This document shows, one piece after another, positions 44,598 to 53,321 of a DNA stretch of 64,000 bases (its first letter is position 1; each line of letters begins with the position of its first letter). A program made the translations under genes and the position numbers. The DNA is from Moorella mulderi DSM 14980 (lineage in GTDB: Bacteria > Bacillota > DSM-521 > Neomoorellales > Neomoorellaceae). The notes under the pieces were generated by a model. That model saw only the letters and a list, made by a program, of their open reading frames with translations. It did no database searches and was not told the DNA's origin. The stretch covers positions 186,001 to 250,000 of the forward strand of contig NZ_LTBC01000001.1 of assembly GCF_001594015.1 (NCBI RefSeq), written 5' to 3'.

Positions 44598-45392
44598 ATG
44601 CAACCTGCCCTGCGGGCCATTTACACCATCTGGTACCGGGAATTTATCCGCTTCATCCGGGAACGCAGCCGCATCATTGGTATGATCGGCCAGCCGCTGC
44701 TCTACCTTCTCATCGTCGGCCAGGGCATTGCGGCCGCCATGGGCTTCCGCGGTGTACCTGCCGGTGTCCCCGTTAACTACGTCCAGTTCATGTATCCCGG
44801 CATCCTGGGGATGTCCGTACTTTTTACCTCCATTTTTTCCGGCGTCTCCATCATCTGGGACCGGGAGTTTGGTTTTTTGAAAGAGGTCTTAGTAGCCCCC
44901 GTACCCCGCTGGGCAACCGCCCTGGGTAAAGCCCTGGGGGGTAGCACCGTGGCCCTCATCCAGGCCGCCATCATGCTCCTCCTGGCACCTTTAATTAAAG
45001 TCTCCCTTACTCCAGTTACAATCCTCCAGCTCCTGGGCATCCTGTTCCTCATTTCCCTGGGCCTGACCTTCCTGGGCATCGCCATTGCCAGCCGCATGAC
45101 AACCATGGAAGGCTTCCAGATGTTCATGAACTTCCTGGTCATGCCCCTCTTTTTCCTGAGCGGCGCCATGTTCCCCATGACCAACCTGCCAGGATGGATG
45201 AGTGTTTTGATGAAACTAGACCCCCTCACCTACGGTGTTGATGCCCTCAGGCGACTGGTGTACAGTGGCACCGACCCCCGGGCGTTGCAATATCTTGTTC
45301 ATTACAGCCTGGAGTTTGACCTGGCCGTAATCACCGGCCTGGCCCTCCTCCTGGGCATCCTGGGCTCCTGGTCCTTCAGCCGGCAGGAGTAA
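44598..45392 (+). CDS. ABC-2 type transporter permease, DrrB type
   Basis: A 264-residue permease with six hydrophobic segments and the ABC-2 signature near the C-terminus (FFLSGAMFPMTNLPGWM). It forms the exporter with the ATPase gene upstream. AAGGAGG precedes the ATG. Confidence 0.92.
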   Translation: MQPALRAIYTIWYREFIRFIRERSRIIGMIGQPLLYLLIVGQGIAAAMGFRGVPAGVPVNYVQFMYPGILGMSVLFTSIFSGVSIIWDREFGFLKEVLVAPVPRWATALGKALGGSTVALIQAAIMLLLAPLIKVSLTPVTILQLLGILFLISLGLTFLGIAIASRMTTMEGFQMFMNFLVMPLFFLSGAMFPMTNLPGWMSVLMKLDPLTYGVDALRRLVYSGTDPRALQYLVHYSLEFDLAVITGLALLLGILGSWSFSRQE

Positions 45393-45419
45393 AATAAAAG
45401 CGGCTGGTGATAAGCCGCT
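45391..45419 (-). terminator. Terminator of the OsmC-symporter operon
   Basis: AGCGGCT (45399-45405) pairs with AGCCGCT (45413-45419), followed leftward by TTTATTTT. A second hairpin spans the symporter stop codon (GCGGGC/GCCCGC, 45491-45508). Confidence 0.75.
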
Positions 45420-45496
45420 GCTTGAATATCCCTGCCTTACAGCAAGAATACCGCTTTACTGTTTCTGCAGTCGTATAAGCGGCATGGAGGCGGGCG

Positions 45497-47140
45497 CTAT
45501 TTGCCCGCCGGTCCTGCCTGGGGGCTGACCTCTGGTACAACTACATTCTCTTCCTTTTCTTTAGTAAAGGTAATTACCATGCAGAAGGCACAAATAAAAA
45601 TCAAGAAAAGGATCATACCAAAAACGCCTTTAGAATAAAGCCAGGAAAACTGGTTGACAGCCAGGATTACCAGAGCCAGCCCGGCAACTATGGCCCCTAG
45701 TCCCACATTTTTGGCTATCCCTTTCTCAGGTATAGCCCAGCGGTAGCTGCCCGCCCTTTCAACCAGGGTAACCAGGGTTAAAGCGGAAACGTTAAAAATC
45801 ATCCCGATCCACACCGGGTGGATATTCAAGTAAAATTTGGCGGGGTGCCAGCCACCCAGGTGATACCAGGTTATGCCAGAGAAAAACCCGGCGACCAGGG
45901 CGCTGACAGCTCCCTTGCGGCTGGCCAGAGGCCAGAAGAGTACGCCAATAATAGGGGCAAAGGTAGCCCCGTTTCGGGCCGTCCAGGCCAGGACATTCCA
46001 CCACGCGGCCTGTTCCGTCCGCAGAAAGCCAAAGATAATCATCAATACGGTCAATACCACCAGCGACCACTTGGTGTAGAGAACCATTTGCTTGTCGCTA
46101 ACTTTAGGATTCAAGGACGAAACCACATCCCGTCCCAGGCTGGTAGCCCCGGAGAACTGGCAGGGAGCCCCCCACCCCAGGGCGCAGGCCCAGATACCCA
46201 TGAAGAAGATGCCCACCAGGGGTGCCGGTAAAACCTGGGCCAGGTATTTGGGTACGGCCACCAGGCCGCGGCCGACGCCAGGGGCCACTACTGCTGCGGC
46301 CATACCAAAGAGAACACCCATGACAATAAAGACGATATTAAAACCTGCCGCCCAGAGGAGACCCTTTTGCCCCTCTTCCGGCGTGCGGCAGGAGAGGGCC
46401 ATCTGGAAGGCCGCCTGGGCCAGGAAAACGTTCACCAGGAAGGTGCCGAACCAGGCGAGTATTGTCTGCAGGCCAACGGTAGTCAGGCCGAACATGGCCG
46501 GTTTGGCCGCTGCCAGCTGGGCCAGGCCGGCGAAACCGGGTTTAATAAAGAAGGCGATAAGGCCGATGATAAACATCAAAGTAAAGGCAATCGTATTGGC
46601 CGTTTGCGTAAAGACCACCGACCACATGCCGCCAGCTTGCAGGTAAATTAGCAGGAGCAGGGCGCTGAAGATTACCCACGTAGATAACGACATCCCTGTA
46701 AAGGCGCTCATGGCGGCGGCAAAGGCCAGGGCATTGGCGGTGGCGTACATGGGAAAGGTAAAGGCCGTGACAGCGCCGGCGATGGCTTTGGCCGTCCGGC
46801 CATAGCGATCACCTATTAAACCCGATACGGTCACTACCAGGCGCTTGCGGAAGGGTATCACAAAAAACAAGGCGATAATTATCACGTGGATTAATTCCGC
46901 CACGCCGTACCACCCGGCAGAGATACCCGTCGTGTACGCCAGCTCCAGGATAGCGATATACGAGGAACCGGAAAAAAGCCCGGTGATACAGACGGCTACC
47001 ATCCAGGGTTTGAACTTACGGCCGCCCACCCAGAAGTCCTCACCGCGGGCGGCCCGGCTCCTGGCAATGTTGCCGGCAATAATAAGAACGACTGTATAGA
47101 TAACAGCCATAAATAAAATCCAGAAAGCGTAGGTATTCAT
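45497..47140 (-). CDS. Sodium:solute symporter (SSS family)
   Basis: A 547-residue, 13-14 helix SSS-family carrier (FWVGGRKFKPWMVAVCITGLFSG start region is typical of the pantothenate/proline branch). It would import an organic acid, amino acid or similar with sodium. It is 69 bases downstream of the OsmC gene and probably in the same sigma-54-dependent transcript, controlled by the adjacent CBS-PAS-AAA activator. Substrate unknown. It shares little with the SSS carrier at 9886-11400 beyond family features. Confidence 0.87.
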   Translation of the reverse strand: MNTYAFWILFMAVIYTVVLIIAGNIARSRAARGEDFWVGGRKFKPWMVAVCITGLFSGSSYIAILELAYTTGISAGWYGVAELIHVIIIALFFVIPFRKRLVVTVSGLIGDRYGRTAKAIAGAVTAFTFPMYATANALAFAAAMSAFTGMSLSTWVIFSALLLLIYLQAGGMWSVVFTQTANTIAFTLMFIIGLIAFFIKPGFAGLAQLAAAKPAMFGLTTVGLQTILAWFGTFLVNVFLAQAAFQMALSCRTPEEGQKGLLWAAGFNIVFIVMGVLFGMAAAVVAPGVGRGLVAVPKYLAQVLPAPLVGIFFMGIWACALGWGAPCQFSGATSLGRDVVSSLNPKVSDKQMVLYTKWSLVVLTVLMIIFGFLRTEQAAWWNVLAWTARNGATFAPIIGVLFWPLASRKGAVSALVAGFFSGITWYHLGGWHPAKFYLNIHPVWIGMIFNVSALTLVTLVERAGSYRWAIPEKGIAKNVGLGAIVAGLALVILAVNQFSWLYSKGVFGMILFLIFICAFCMVITFTKEKEENVVVPEVSPQAGPAGK

Positions 47141-47209
47141 TCCCAGTCCCCCCCTATAGCCCTGTTAATATTTAATTCTACCGGTGATTATCTTCCCCGG
47201 TCCCTCCTA

Positions 47210-47668
47210 TCAATTACCACTGGCCTCTTTCAGGAAAGGGTAAGGATACTCCTCCCCGTTAATTTTGAAGGAATACTCGATGGAACCGGCCGTCTTCATC
47301 ATGTTGGCTGCCGAGCAGTACACCTCGTCGGCCAGCTTGATGGCCTGGGCCACCTTTTCCGGCGGGATATTGGCACCCTGGAAATCGTAAACTACCCGCA
47401 TCCGCGTAAAAATCTTGGGGTGGTCGGCGGCCCTTTCACCTTCTACCGCAATAGTTAGTTTATCAAAGCTGACCCGCATTTTTCGCAGGATATGGGTTAC
47501 CTCGATGCCGGTGCAACCGCCCAGGGCCATAAGCATCAGGTCCATAGGCCGGGTCCCCTGGTTTTCGCCACCATAAACAGGGCTGGCGTCCATGGCTACC
47601 TGATGGCCGGCACCGTCTTCGCCTACAAACTGCATCTTACCTGCCCAGTTGACTGTAACTTTTGCCAT
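47210..47668 (-). CDS. OsmC-family protein
   Basis: About 152 residues. OsmC/Ohr-fold protein with the two conserved Cys, one in ALGGCTGIEVTHIL and one in DEVYCSAANM, which reduce organic peroxides in characterised members; this branch is closer to the YhfA-type OsmC proteins of unknown substrate. ATG 47668 follows GAGGAGG; the 14 preceding open codons are unsupported. First gene after the -24/-12 promoter at 47724-47739. Confidence 0.88.
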   Translation of the reverse strand: MAKVTVNWAGKMQFVGEDGAGHQVAMDASPVYGGENQGTRPMDLMLMALGGCTGIEVTHILRKMRVSFDKLTIAVEGERAADHPKIFTRMRVVYDFQGANIPPEKVAQAIKLADEVYCSAANMMKTAGSIEYSFKINGEEYPYPFLKEASGN

Positions 47669-47723
47669 CGAAATCATCCTCCTCGGGGTTATTCTTGTTA
47701 CCGCTATCACTTATTTTGTAGGT

Positions 47724-47739
47724 TGCAAAAATCATGCCA
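47724..47739 (-). promoter_or_regulatory. Sigma-54 (-24/-12) promoter of the OsmC-symporter operon
   Basis: Leftward TGGCAT-GATTT-TTGCA fits the sigma-54 consensus with correct spacing, 56 bases upstream of the OsmC start. The neighbouring gene encodes a sigma-54 activator. Confidence 0.85.
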
Positions 47740-47894
47740 GGGTATAAAAATCCCCTTGCACCATCTCCGGCTACAAGGGAATGGGATAAAAAAGAACTTT
47801 TTCTGGTCTGTTTGTGCACCAGTAATCCCGGTTTATCTACTTTGTTCATGTGGTCACATTATAATTTAACCTCATAAATTAATCCGGTACAGTT

Positions 47895-49991
47895 TTACAC
47901 CGTTTCGGTGCAATTTTGCACCACCAGGCCGTAAGACCGGGCCTTGCGCAATAAAGTTGAATGGGATACCCCCAGTGCCCGGGCGGCCTGGCGCAGGCTA
48001 CCATACTGTCCCAGGGCCATGGTAATTAACTGCCGTTCCACCTGTTCCCTGGCTTCCTGCAGGGGTAAAAGCTGCTTGAGGACCAGGTCCTTGCCAGCAT
48101 CCTCCTGTTCCCCCTGGAATTCAAGGGGCAGGTGTTCCGGCTGGATTAAGTCTCCTTCGCCCATAATGACCACGCGTTCCATGACATTCTGGAGTTCCCG
48201 GACATTGCCCGGCCAGGAATAGGCCTCCAGCACCTTGCAGGCAGCGAAGGACAGGCGTTTAGCCGTACCGTATTTATTATTAAACCCTTCCAGGAAGTGC
48301 CTGGCCAGGGGCAGGATATCTTCCCGCCGCTCCCGCAAAGGCGGAATCCTGATGGGCACCACATGTAAACGGTAATAGAGGTCTTCGCGAAAAGTCTTTT
48401 CCCGGACCATCCGGGCCAGGTCCTTGTTGGTCGCGGCCAGGATGCGAACATTGAGCTTGATGGCGCGGCGGCCGCCCAGGCGGTAAATCTCCTGCTCCTG
48501 GAGAAAACGCAACAGTTTGACCTGCAATCCCAGGGGCAGGTCGCCTATTTCATCCAGGAAGAGGGTGCCGTTATCGGCCACCTCCAGGAGACCAATTTTT
48601 CCTTCTTTACTGGCCCCGGTAAAGGCCCCCTTCTCATAACCGAAGAGTTCTGATTCGAGCAGGTTTTCCGGGATGGCACCGCAATTAATCTCCATAAAGG
48701 GACCGTTACAGCGCCGGCTGTGCTGGTGAATCAGCCTGGCGATTACTTCCTTACCGACACCAGATTCCCCGGTAATCAGGACGGTAGAATCGACGGCCGC
48801 CACCCTTAAGGCCTGATCCACCACCCGTTGCATGGCCGGGCTCTGGCGGATCACCTCGGGAGCCGCCAGGTGCCGGGCCCGCAGGGCCTGGATTTCAGCT
48901 GCCGCTCGCTGGGCCTCTTCTTTCAGGTGGCGGAGTTCCGTCATATCGCGGATGTTGATGACCACCTGGGAAACGGTCCCCTCTTCATTGAAAATAGGGC
49001 TGCCGGTAAGGATGGCTTCCCGGCTGGCCGGGGTCTGGTACATGACAGTCACCGCCTTGCGGCTGTCCCGGACCAGGCGACAGAGCTGGTGGAGTTGACT
49101 TTCTGCCTGGCCGGCATCCGGCTGTAACTTGTGGCCCACCAGGAGCGGCCTGGCGCCCGGCGCCATTATGCGGCCGTAGGCTTCGTTAACCCCCAGGACA
49201 ACGCCCTGGCTGTCAATGACCACCATGCCGTCGTAGCAGGCCTCAATAACGCTCTTGAGCTGCTGGTTTAAAGACTTGACCACCTTCAGTTCGCTGGAGA
49301 TGGCCTCCAGTTCGGAAATATCCTGCAGGACCAGGACAACTCCCTGCTCATGGCCCTCCCTGGTAATGGAACTGCGCCGGATGGCCAGGGTTCTATCTCC
49401 TGCACGCGCCTTATGAAACTGGTCACCGGCTGCTTTGGTAAGAAACTGGCTTAACCCAGACGCCGCCAGGACGGTGACTGCCGGCTGCTCCAGGGCTGCT
49501 ACCACTGGCATGTCAAGGAGGCGGGCTGCCGCCGGGTTGATGTGGCATATTTTCCCTTCCCGGTCGACGGCAATGATACCGTTGGGCACCGCCTCCAGGA
49601 CTGCCGCCAGCTCGCGTTCCGCCTTTTCCAGGGCCCGGTGCACCTTCTTGATCAAGCCAATCCGGGTCAGGACACCGCTCAAGCGCCGTTCTTTGTTTAA
49701 AACAATGAGGCGATCAATGGGTAAATTGGCCACCTGCTCAAAACCTGTATCCTCATCGATGCAGACCAGTTTCCTATCCATGACCTCTTCAATAGGCGTA
49801 GCCATGGTAGCCCCCTGCTGCAGGGCTTCCAGGAGGCGAAAGACGGTAATAATGCCCACCACTTCGCCGTCGGCGTCCAGGACCGGAGCGCAGTTGACCT
49901 GCTGCCGCTGGTAGACGGCCACGGCATCGGCCAGGGTCTGCCAGTAGTATAACGTCTCCGGGTTGTTGAGCATGACCTGCTTGACCTGCAT
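47895..49991 (-). CDS. Sigma-54 activator with CBS and PAS sensor domains
   Basis: About 698 residues: a pair of CBS domains (1-120), two PAS domains (about 130-230 and 245-360), an AAA+ domain with Walker A GESGVGKE (near 411-418) and sigma-54 loop GAFTGA (near 458-463), and a Fis-type helix-turn-helix at the end ([20 protein letters not shown]). CBS domains suggest sensing of adenine nucleotides, PAS of a small molecule. The sigma-54 promoter 155 bases downstream of its stop points to the OsmC-symporter operon as target. ATG 49991 is preferred to the GTG at 50000. Confidence 0.93.
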   Translation of the reverse strand: MQVKQVMLNNPETLYYWQTLADAVAVYQRQQVNCAPVLDADGEVVGIITVFRLLEALQQGATMATPIEEVMDRKLVCIDEDTGFEQVANLPIDRLIVLNKERRLSGVLTRIGLIKKVHRALEKAERELAAVLEAVPNGIIAVDREGKICHINPAAARLLDMPVVAALEQPAVTVLAASGLSQFLTKAAGDQFHKARAGDRTLAIRRSSITREGHEQGVVLVLQDISELEAISSELKVVKSLNQQLKSVIEACYDGMVVIDSQGVVLGVNEAYGRIMAPGARPLLVGHKLQPDAGQAESQLHQLCRLVRDSRKAVTVMYQTPASREAILTGSPIFNEEGTVSQVVINIRDMTELRHLKEEAQRAAAEIQALRARHLAAPEVIRQSPAMQRVVDQALRVAAVDSTVLITGESGVGKEVIARLIHQHSRRCNGPFMEINCGAIPENLLESELFGYEKGAFTGASKEGKIGLLEVADNGTLFLDEIGDLPLGLQVKLLRFLQEQEIYRLGGRRAIKLNVRILAATNKDLARMVREKTFREDLYYRLHVVPIRIPPLRERREDILPLARHFLEGFNNKYGTAKRLSFAACKVLEAYSWPGNVRELQNVMERVVIMGEGDLIQPEHLPLEFQGEQEDAGKDLVLKQLLPLQEAREQVERQLITMALGQYGSLRQAARALGVSHSTLLRKARSYGLVVQNCTETV
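47907..47922. promoter_or_regulatory. Probable enhancer site inside the 3' end of the activator gene
   Basis: GGTGC-AATTTT-GCACC, an inverted repeat 170-185 bases upstream of the -24/-12 promoter, the usual range for sigma-54 enhancers. A related site, TGGTGC-N6-GCACCA, precedes the activator gene. Extra GCACCA half-sites occur at 47758-47763 and 47816-47821. Confidence 0.65.
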
Positions 49992-50060
49992 GAGATACAC
50001 CAGCCCTTAAAAATTTAGGGATAGGCCCCGTACTACTTTCTACGTCAAGAGACCAATCCC

Positions 50061-50090
50061 TATTATAACAGGTGGTGCGCTTTTGCACCA
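50061..50090 (-). promoter_or_regulatory. Promoter and operator of the CBS-PAS-AAA activator gene
   Basis: TATAAT reads leftward at about 50061-50067. Immediately upstream, TGGTGC-GCTTTT-GCACCA (50073-50090) covers the spacer and -35, so the protein may repress its own gene from the same sequence that serves as enhancer at 47907-47922. Confidence 0.55.
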
Positions 50091-50094
50091 GATA

Positions 50095-50131
50095 CAAAAA
50101 CAGCCGGCCTGGTATTGAGCTGGGGCCGGCT
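50095..50131 (-). terminator. Hairpin with leftward T run, upstream of the activator gene
   Basis: AGCCGGCC (50102-50109) pairs with GGCCGGCT (50124-50131), followed leftward by TGTTTTTG. It may stop transcripts arriving from the AOR side. The rest of the 330-base gap 50001-50330 contains no gene. Confidence 0.65.
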
Positions 50132-50330
50132 ATCTATTGGGCCAACTTTATAAGCAACCAGCCTTGCGAAAGGTGGGAAGGAAAAGTAGATAATTTTTAC
50201 CTAGATGGTTACCATGGGATGAGATACTGCTTTTGCTAAAAGCTCGAGAGTGATAAAATATTAAGTAGAAAGTTGCTTTTCGACCCGGAGCTGATTTAAA
50301 TTTTGCTTAAATGGGGAGGTATGCATCAAC

Positions 50331-50540
50331 TTGGATCAAGAAATTCTCTTCCTTGTCGAAGAGTCTCCTGAAGGCGGTTATGAAGCTCGTGCTCTCGGTT
50401 ATTCCATTTTTACAGAGGGTAAATCAGTGGAAGAACTTAAGGATTCTGTTCGCGATGCAGTTCGCTGCCATTTTGAAGAAAAGGATTTACCGCGGGTGAT
50501 TCGCCTCCATTTTGTAAAGGATGAAGTAATCGCCGTATGA
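50331..50540 (+). CDS. hicB: HicB-type antitoxin
   Basis: A 69-residue HicB-like protein with the partial RNase-H-like fold (EILFLVEESPEGGYEARALGYSIFTEG, then VEELKDSVRDAVRCHF). It would neutralise HicA by blocking its active site. This short form lacks the C-terminal DNA-binding domain of longer HicB proteins. The start is TTG 50331 with GGGGAGGT upstream. Its stop overlaps the hicA start (ATGA), so the operon order is hicB-hicA; the toxin is broken. Confidence 0.88.
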   Translation: MDQEILFLVEESPEGGYEARALGYSIFTEGKSVEELKDSVRDAVRCHFEEKDLPRVIRLHFVKDEVIAV

Positions 50541-50781
50541 AAATCCCGAGGGACATAAGCGGGGAAGAACTAGCCGGGCTACTCGCCAAGTTCGGTTATT
50601 AGATAACCTGGCAGACTGGGAGCCATCTACGCTCACCACTATGTTTAACGGTGAACATCATATCACCATTCCCCGCCATAATCCATTAAGAGTAGGTACT
50701 CTTAATGGCATACTAATTGATGTTGCAAAACATCTAAAGATCAGCAAGGAAGTGTTGGTAAAAGACCTTTTTAATAACTAA
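50537..50781 (+). pseudogene. hicA: hicA toxin gene with a stop codon and a frameshift
   Basis: The first 21 codons read as a normal HicA N-terminus (KIPRDISGEELAGLLAKFGY), then an in-frame TAG (50600-50602) takes the place of an expected acidic residue. Reading through, ITWQTGSHLR includes the catalytic GSH motif of HicA. After that one base is missing and the frame shifts; the new frame continues LTTMFNGEHHITIPRHN and ends normally as KDLFNN. The total is 245 bases, one short of a whole number of codons. The gene has two independent lesions, so toxin loss is real unless this is sequencing error. Confidence 0.88.
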
Positions 50782-50815
50782 GGGGGCACGTGGTTGCCCC
50801 CTTAGTTGCTTTTTA
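50778..50815 (+). terminator. Terminator after hicBA
   Basis: CTAAGGGGGCA (50778-50788) pairs with TGCCCCCTTAG (50795-50805), followed by TTGCTTTTT. Confidence 0.9.
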
Positions 50816-50840
50816 TGCTTATCTATATGCGTACTAAATT

Positions 50841-52565
50841 TTAAATCAACTCCCGGCTGAAGGCCACCTTGAACTCCCGGGGCTGATCCAGGCGCACCAG
50901 TTCCAGGCCCAGGCGGTCCAGGGTGGCCGGTGTGGGCCGGCCCTCCTCGTCCCAACCGCGGTGGTGGTAATAGGCCTGCACCAGTTCCGGTAACCTGGTA
51001 AAGGGCCCGGCTTTAATGCCCCCGTCTGCAATCCCTTCTCGCAGGAAACGCTCCGGCAGGGTGTCGGCTTCCCGGCCCAGGCCCTCCCGCAGGTTGAAGG
51101 CCCGCTCCAGGGCCAGGCTGCGCTCGGCGGCCATGTAGAGGTCCTCCAGGGCCAGTTCCGTACCGGTAAAGGCCGTCAACATTTCAGTCATCAGTTCCAG
51201 GGGCAGCCAGCCGCCCAGGTAGGCAAAGAGACAGCCGATACCTGTTTCCAGGGCTACTGTCGTCTCCTGGATGCGGCTGACCTGGTCCGCCAGGTCCTCC
51301 CCCTGTCGGTCTGCAGCAAAAAGCCCGGCATGCAGGGCCTTGCCGTAGCAGTAGCTGCCCCCCAGGGCCGAAACGACCATCCCCAGGCCGTGAAGGGGGC
51401 GCACCCGCGGGTCATAACCCGGCATCTCAATCCCTTTGATGGTCATGGCGTATTCCACCGCCCCGGAACCGATATGCTCTGCCGCCCAGCTTACTCCTTC
51501 AGCCAGGAGCTCACCGAGCCCCATCCGGTAGGCGATCATGCGGATTAATTCCAGGGTGGTTTCCGGCCGTTCCCAGCCCAGGTCAAGACCCTCAGCTTTA
51601 AGTAAACCCCGCTGCTGCAATTCATAGGCAAAGGCAATACTGCCCCCGGTGGAAACCGTGTCCAGGCCCAGGTCGTTGCAGCGTTCGTTGGCTGCCGCCA
51701 CCAGGTCCGGTTCGAAATGACCCGGGTTGGCTCCCAGGGCCCAGCAGGTCTGGAACTCCGGTCCTCCTCGCTCCAGAAGGTGAGGCTGGTTAACCGTATC
51801 AACGTCCGCCTGCCAGGCGCCCTGGAAATTGCGGGTAGGTAAAATGGCGCCCTTTATAGCCCCCGGCAAAGGTGCCCGGTGATCCCGGCGGTCAATCAAT
51901 TCCCGCTGTCGCTCCAGCAGCCGGGACCAGAGCTCTCTATTAGCTGCAGGTATATCCGTTTCGGTGTCTACGACAATGGCTTTAAGTTTTTTTGCTCCCA
52001 TGACGGTACCCACCCCGCCGCGAGCGGCCGTACTGTGGTTGCTCACTATGCTGGCATAGCGCACCAGGTTTTCCCCCGCCGGGCCGATGCAGGCCACCCG
52101 CGCCTCCCGGCCATGGCGCCGGCGCAGTTCGGCCTGGGTAGCCTGCGTCCCCTGGCCCCAGAGGTCATTTGCCGGCCGCAGTTCTACCCGGCCCCGGGGC
52201 CCCAGGTAGAGGTAAACTGGCTCGGCGGCCTGGCCGGTTAAAAAGAGTATTTCGTACCCGGCACCGTGGAGCCAGGCACCGAAGTCGCTGCCGCCAACGG
52301 AACGGATAAAGCCCCCGCTTAAAGGGCTTTTGGTCACCGCCAGCCAGCGGTTAACCCCCCTGGCCCCGCTGCCGGCCAGGGGACCGGCGCTAAAGATTAA
52401 AATATTCTCCGGGCTTAAGGGTTCTACTCCCGCGGCCAGTTCGCCATAAAGATATCTGGCCGCCAGGGGCCGGCCGCCGATAAAGTCACGGCATACCTTT
52501 GCCGGTATATCCTCCTGGCGGATGCTGCCGTCGCTTAAATTTACCCGTAAAATTTGCCGCTCCAT
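50841..52565 (-). CDS. Divergent AOR-family protein lacking cluster-binding cysteines
   Basis: A 574-residue relative of tungsten aldehyde:ferredoxin oxidoreductases. The N-terminal domain is normal (PLAGSGARGVNRW, SPLSGGFIRSVGGSDFG, GGVGTVMGAKKLKAIVV). Family members carry CxxCxxxC between an NF and a GPE landmark; here NFQ (246-248) and GPE (268-270) are only about 20 residues apart and the three-cysteine motif is absent. The fourth ligand may be Cys445 (ETGIGCLF, where DSLGLC is usual). The first pterin motif is also altered (YDPRVRPLHGLG). It may bind the pterin without the [4Fe-4S] cluster, or have lost the enzyme function. Reading frame is intact. It follows a cyclase gene. Confidence 0.85.
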   Translation of the reverse strand: MERQILRVNLSDGSIRQEDIPAKVCRDFIGGRPLAARYLYGELAAGVEPLSPENILIFSAGPLAGSGARGVNRWLAVTKSPLSGGFIRSVGGSDFGAWLHGAGYEILFLTGQAAEPVYLYLGPRGRVELRPANDLWGQGTQATQAELRRRHGREARVACIGPAGENLVRYASIVSNHSTAARGGVGTVMGAKKLKAIVVDTETDIPAANRELWSRLLERQRELIDRRDHRAPLPGAIKGAILPTRNFQGAWQADVDTVNQPHLLERGGPEFQTCWALGANPGHFEPDLVAAANERCNDLGLDTVSTGGSIAFAYELQQRGLLKAEGLDLGWERPETTLELIRMIAYRMGLGELLAEGVSWAAEHIGSGAVEYAMTIKGIEMPGYDPRVRPLHGLGMVVSALGGSYCYGKALHAGLFAADRQGEDLADQVSRIQETTVALETGIGCLFAYLGGWLPLELMTEMLTAFTGTELALEDLYMAAERSLALERAFNLREGLGREADTLPERFLREGIADGGIKAGPFTRLPELVQAYYHHRGWDEEGRPTPATLDRLGLELVRLDQPREFKVAFSRELI

Positions 52566-52668
52566 AAAAAAACACCCCGCCTTTACTTTTCCTTTAGTAT
52601 CGGCAGGGTGCTGCCAAGCTATTCCGGGATATATACGTCATAATTGGGGCAGGGATCAAAGTGCTTTT

Positions 52669-53286
52669 CTACCTTTCCAGCAGCACTACCCGGGCCGGTG
52701 CCGCTTCAGCCCCCAGGAGGGGGAGGGGAAGAGCCAGTATGTGGTAAACCCCCGGGGGAACCCCCTTTAACCGCAAGCCTTCAATGATAACAATCCCATT
52801 TTCAAGCAAAGTCCGGTGGGTCGGGTAACCGGGCTGGTCCCGCTCCACCCCCAGGGCATCCAGGCCGACGCCGCGCACCCCTTTTTGAACCAGATAGGAG
52901 ACGGCCCCGGCATCCAGGTAGATAAAGCCGGCTTCATTTCCGGCAGCCCATGAGTTTTTAGTCTTCAGGAGAATAAAGTCGCCGGGCCGGACGGGCTGGC
53001 CTTCCAGGTCCCTGGCTGTAATCCGGTCGTTGACTGCCGTCAGGTCCAGCACCCGGCAGGAGCCGATTAAAAGCGACAGGTCCAGGTCGGCGGTGGTGGC
53101 CCCGCCGGGGATTACATGGGCGGGGGCATCGATATGGGTCCCGGTGTGGGTATCCAGGAGCCAGCGCGTTTCCCGCACGCCGTTTTCATAGTCGCGGGTG
53201 ATTTCCGTTTGCGGCTGCTTCTCCGCCCTGTTTTTATAGACGGGCATGCCGTGGTATATGGGCATGGATATGTCGTAGATACGCAA
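52669..53286 (-). CDS. Cyclase-family metal-dependent hydrolase
   Basis: A 205-residue protein of the cyclase/kynurenine formamidase family. The metal motif HTGTHIDAPAH is complete (HxGTHxDxPxH), with the N-terminal DISMPIYHGMPVY typical of the family. Members hydrolyse formamides or isatin or cyclise polyketides; substrate here unknown. It lies 36 bases downstream of zwf and 104 bases upstream of the AOR-like gene, both leftward, so the three may be one transcript. Pairing with the AOR-like gene is the more suggestive link. Confidence 0.88.
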   Translation of the reverse strand: MRIYDISMPIYHGMPVYKNRAEKQPQTEITRDYENGVRETRWLLDTHTGTHIDAPAHVIPGGATTADLDLSLLIGSCRVLDLTAVNDRITARDLEGQPVRPGDFILLKTKNSWAAGNEAGFIYLDAGAVSYLVQKGVRGVGLDALGVERDQPGYPTHRTLLENGIVIIEGLRLKGVPPGVYHILALPLPLLGAEAAPARVVLLER

Positions 53287-53321
53287 GCTTTCACCAGTCC
53301 ATTCATTTATTTTATTTCTAA

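Noticed and set aside
50600-50602. TAG in hicA as a recoded amino acid (pyrrolysine)
   Set aside because: The gene also has a frameshift about 25 bases further on, so readthrough would not give a full HicA; no PYLIS-like context was sought or seen.
50841-52565. AOR-like gene as an ordinary tungsten aldehyde oxidoreductase
   Set aside because: Three of the four expected cluster cysteines are absent and the pterin motifs are altered, so the standard function should not be assigned.
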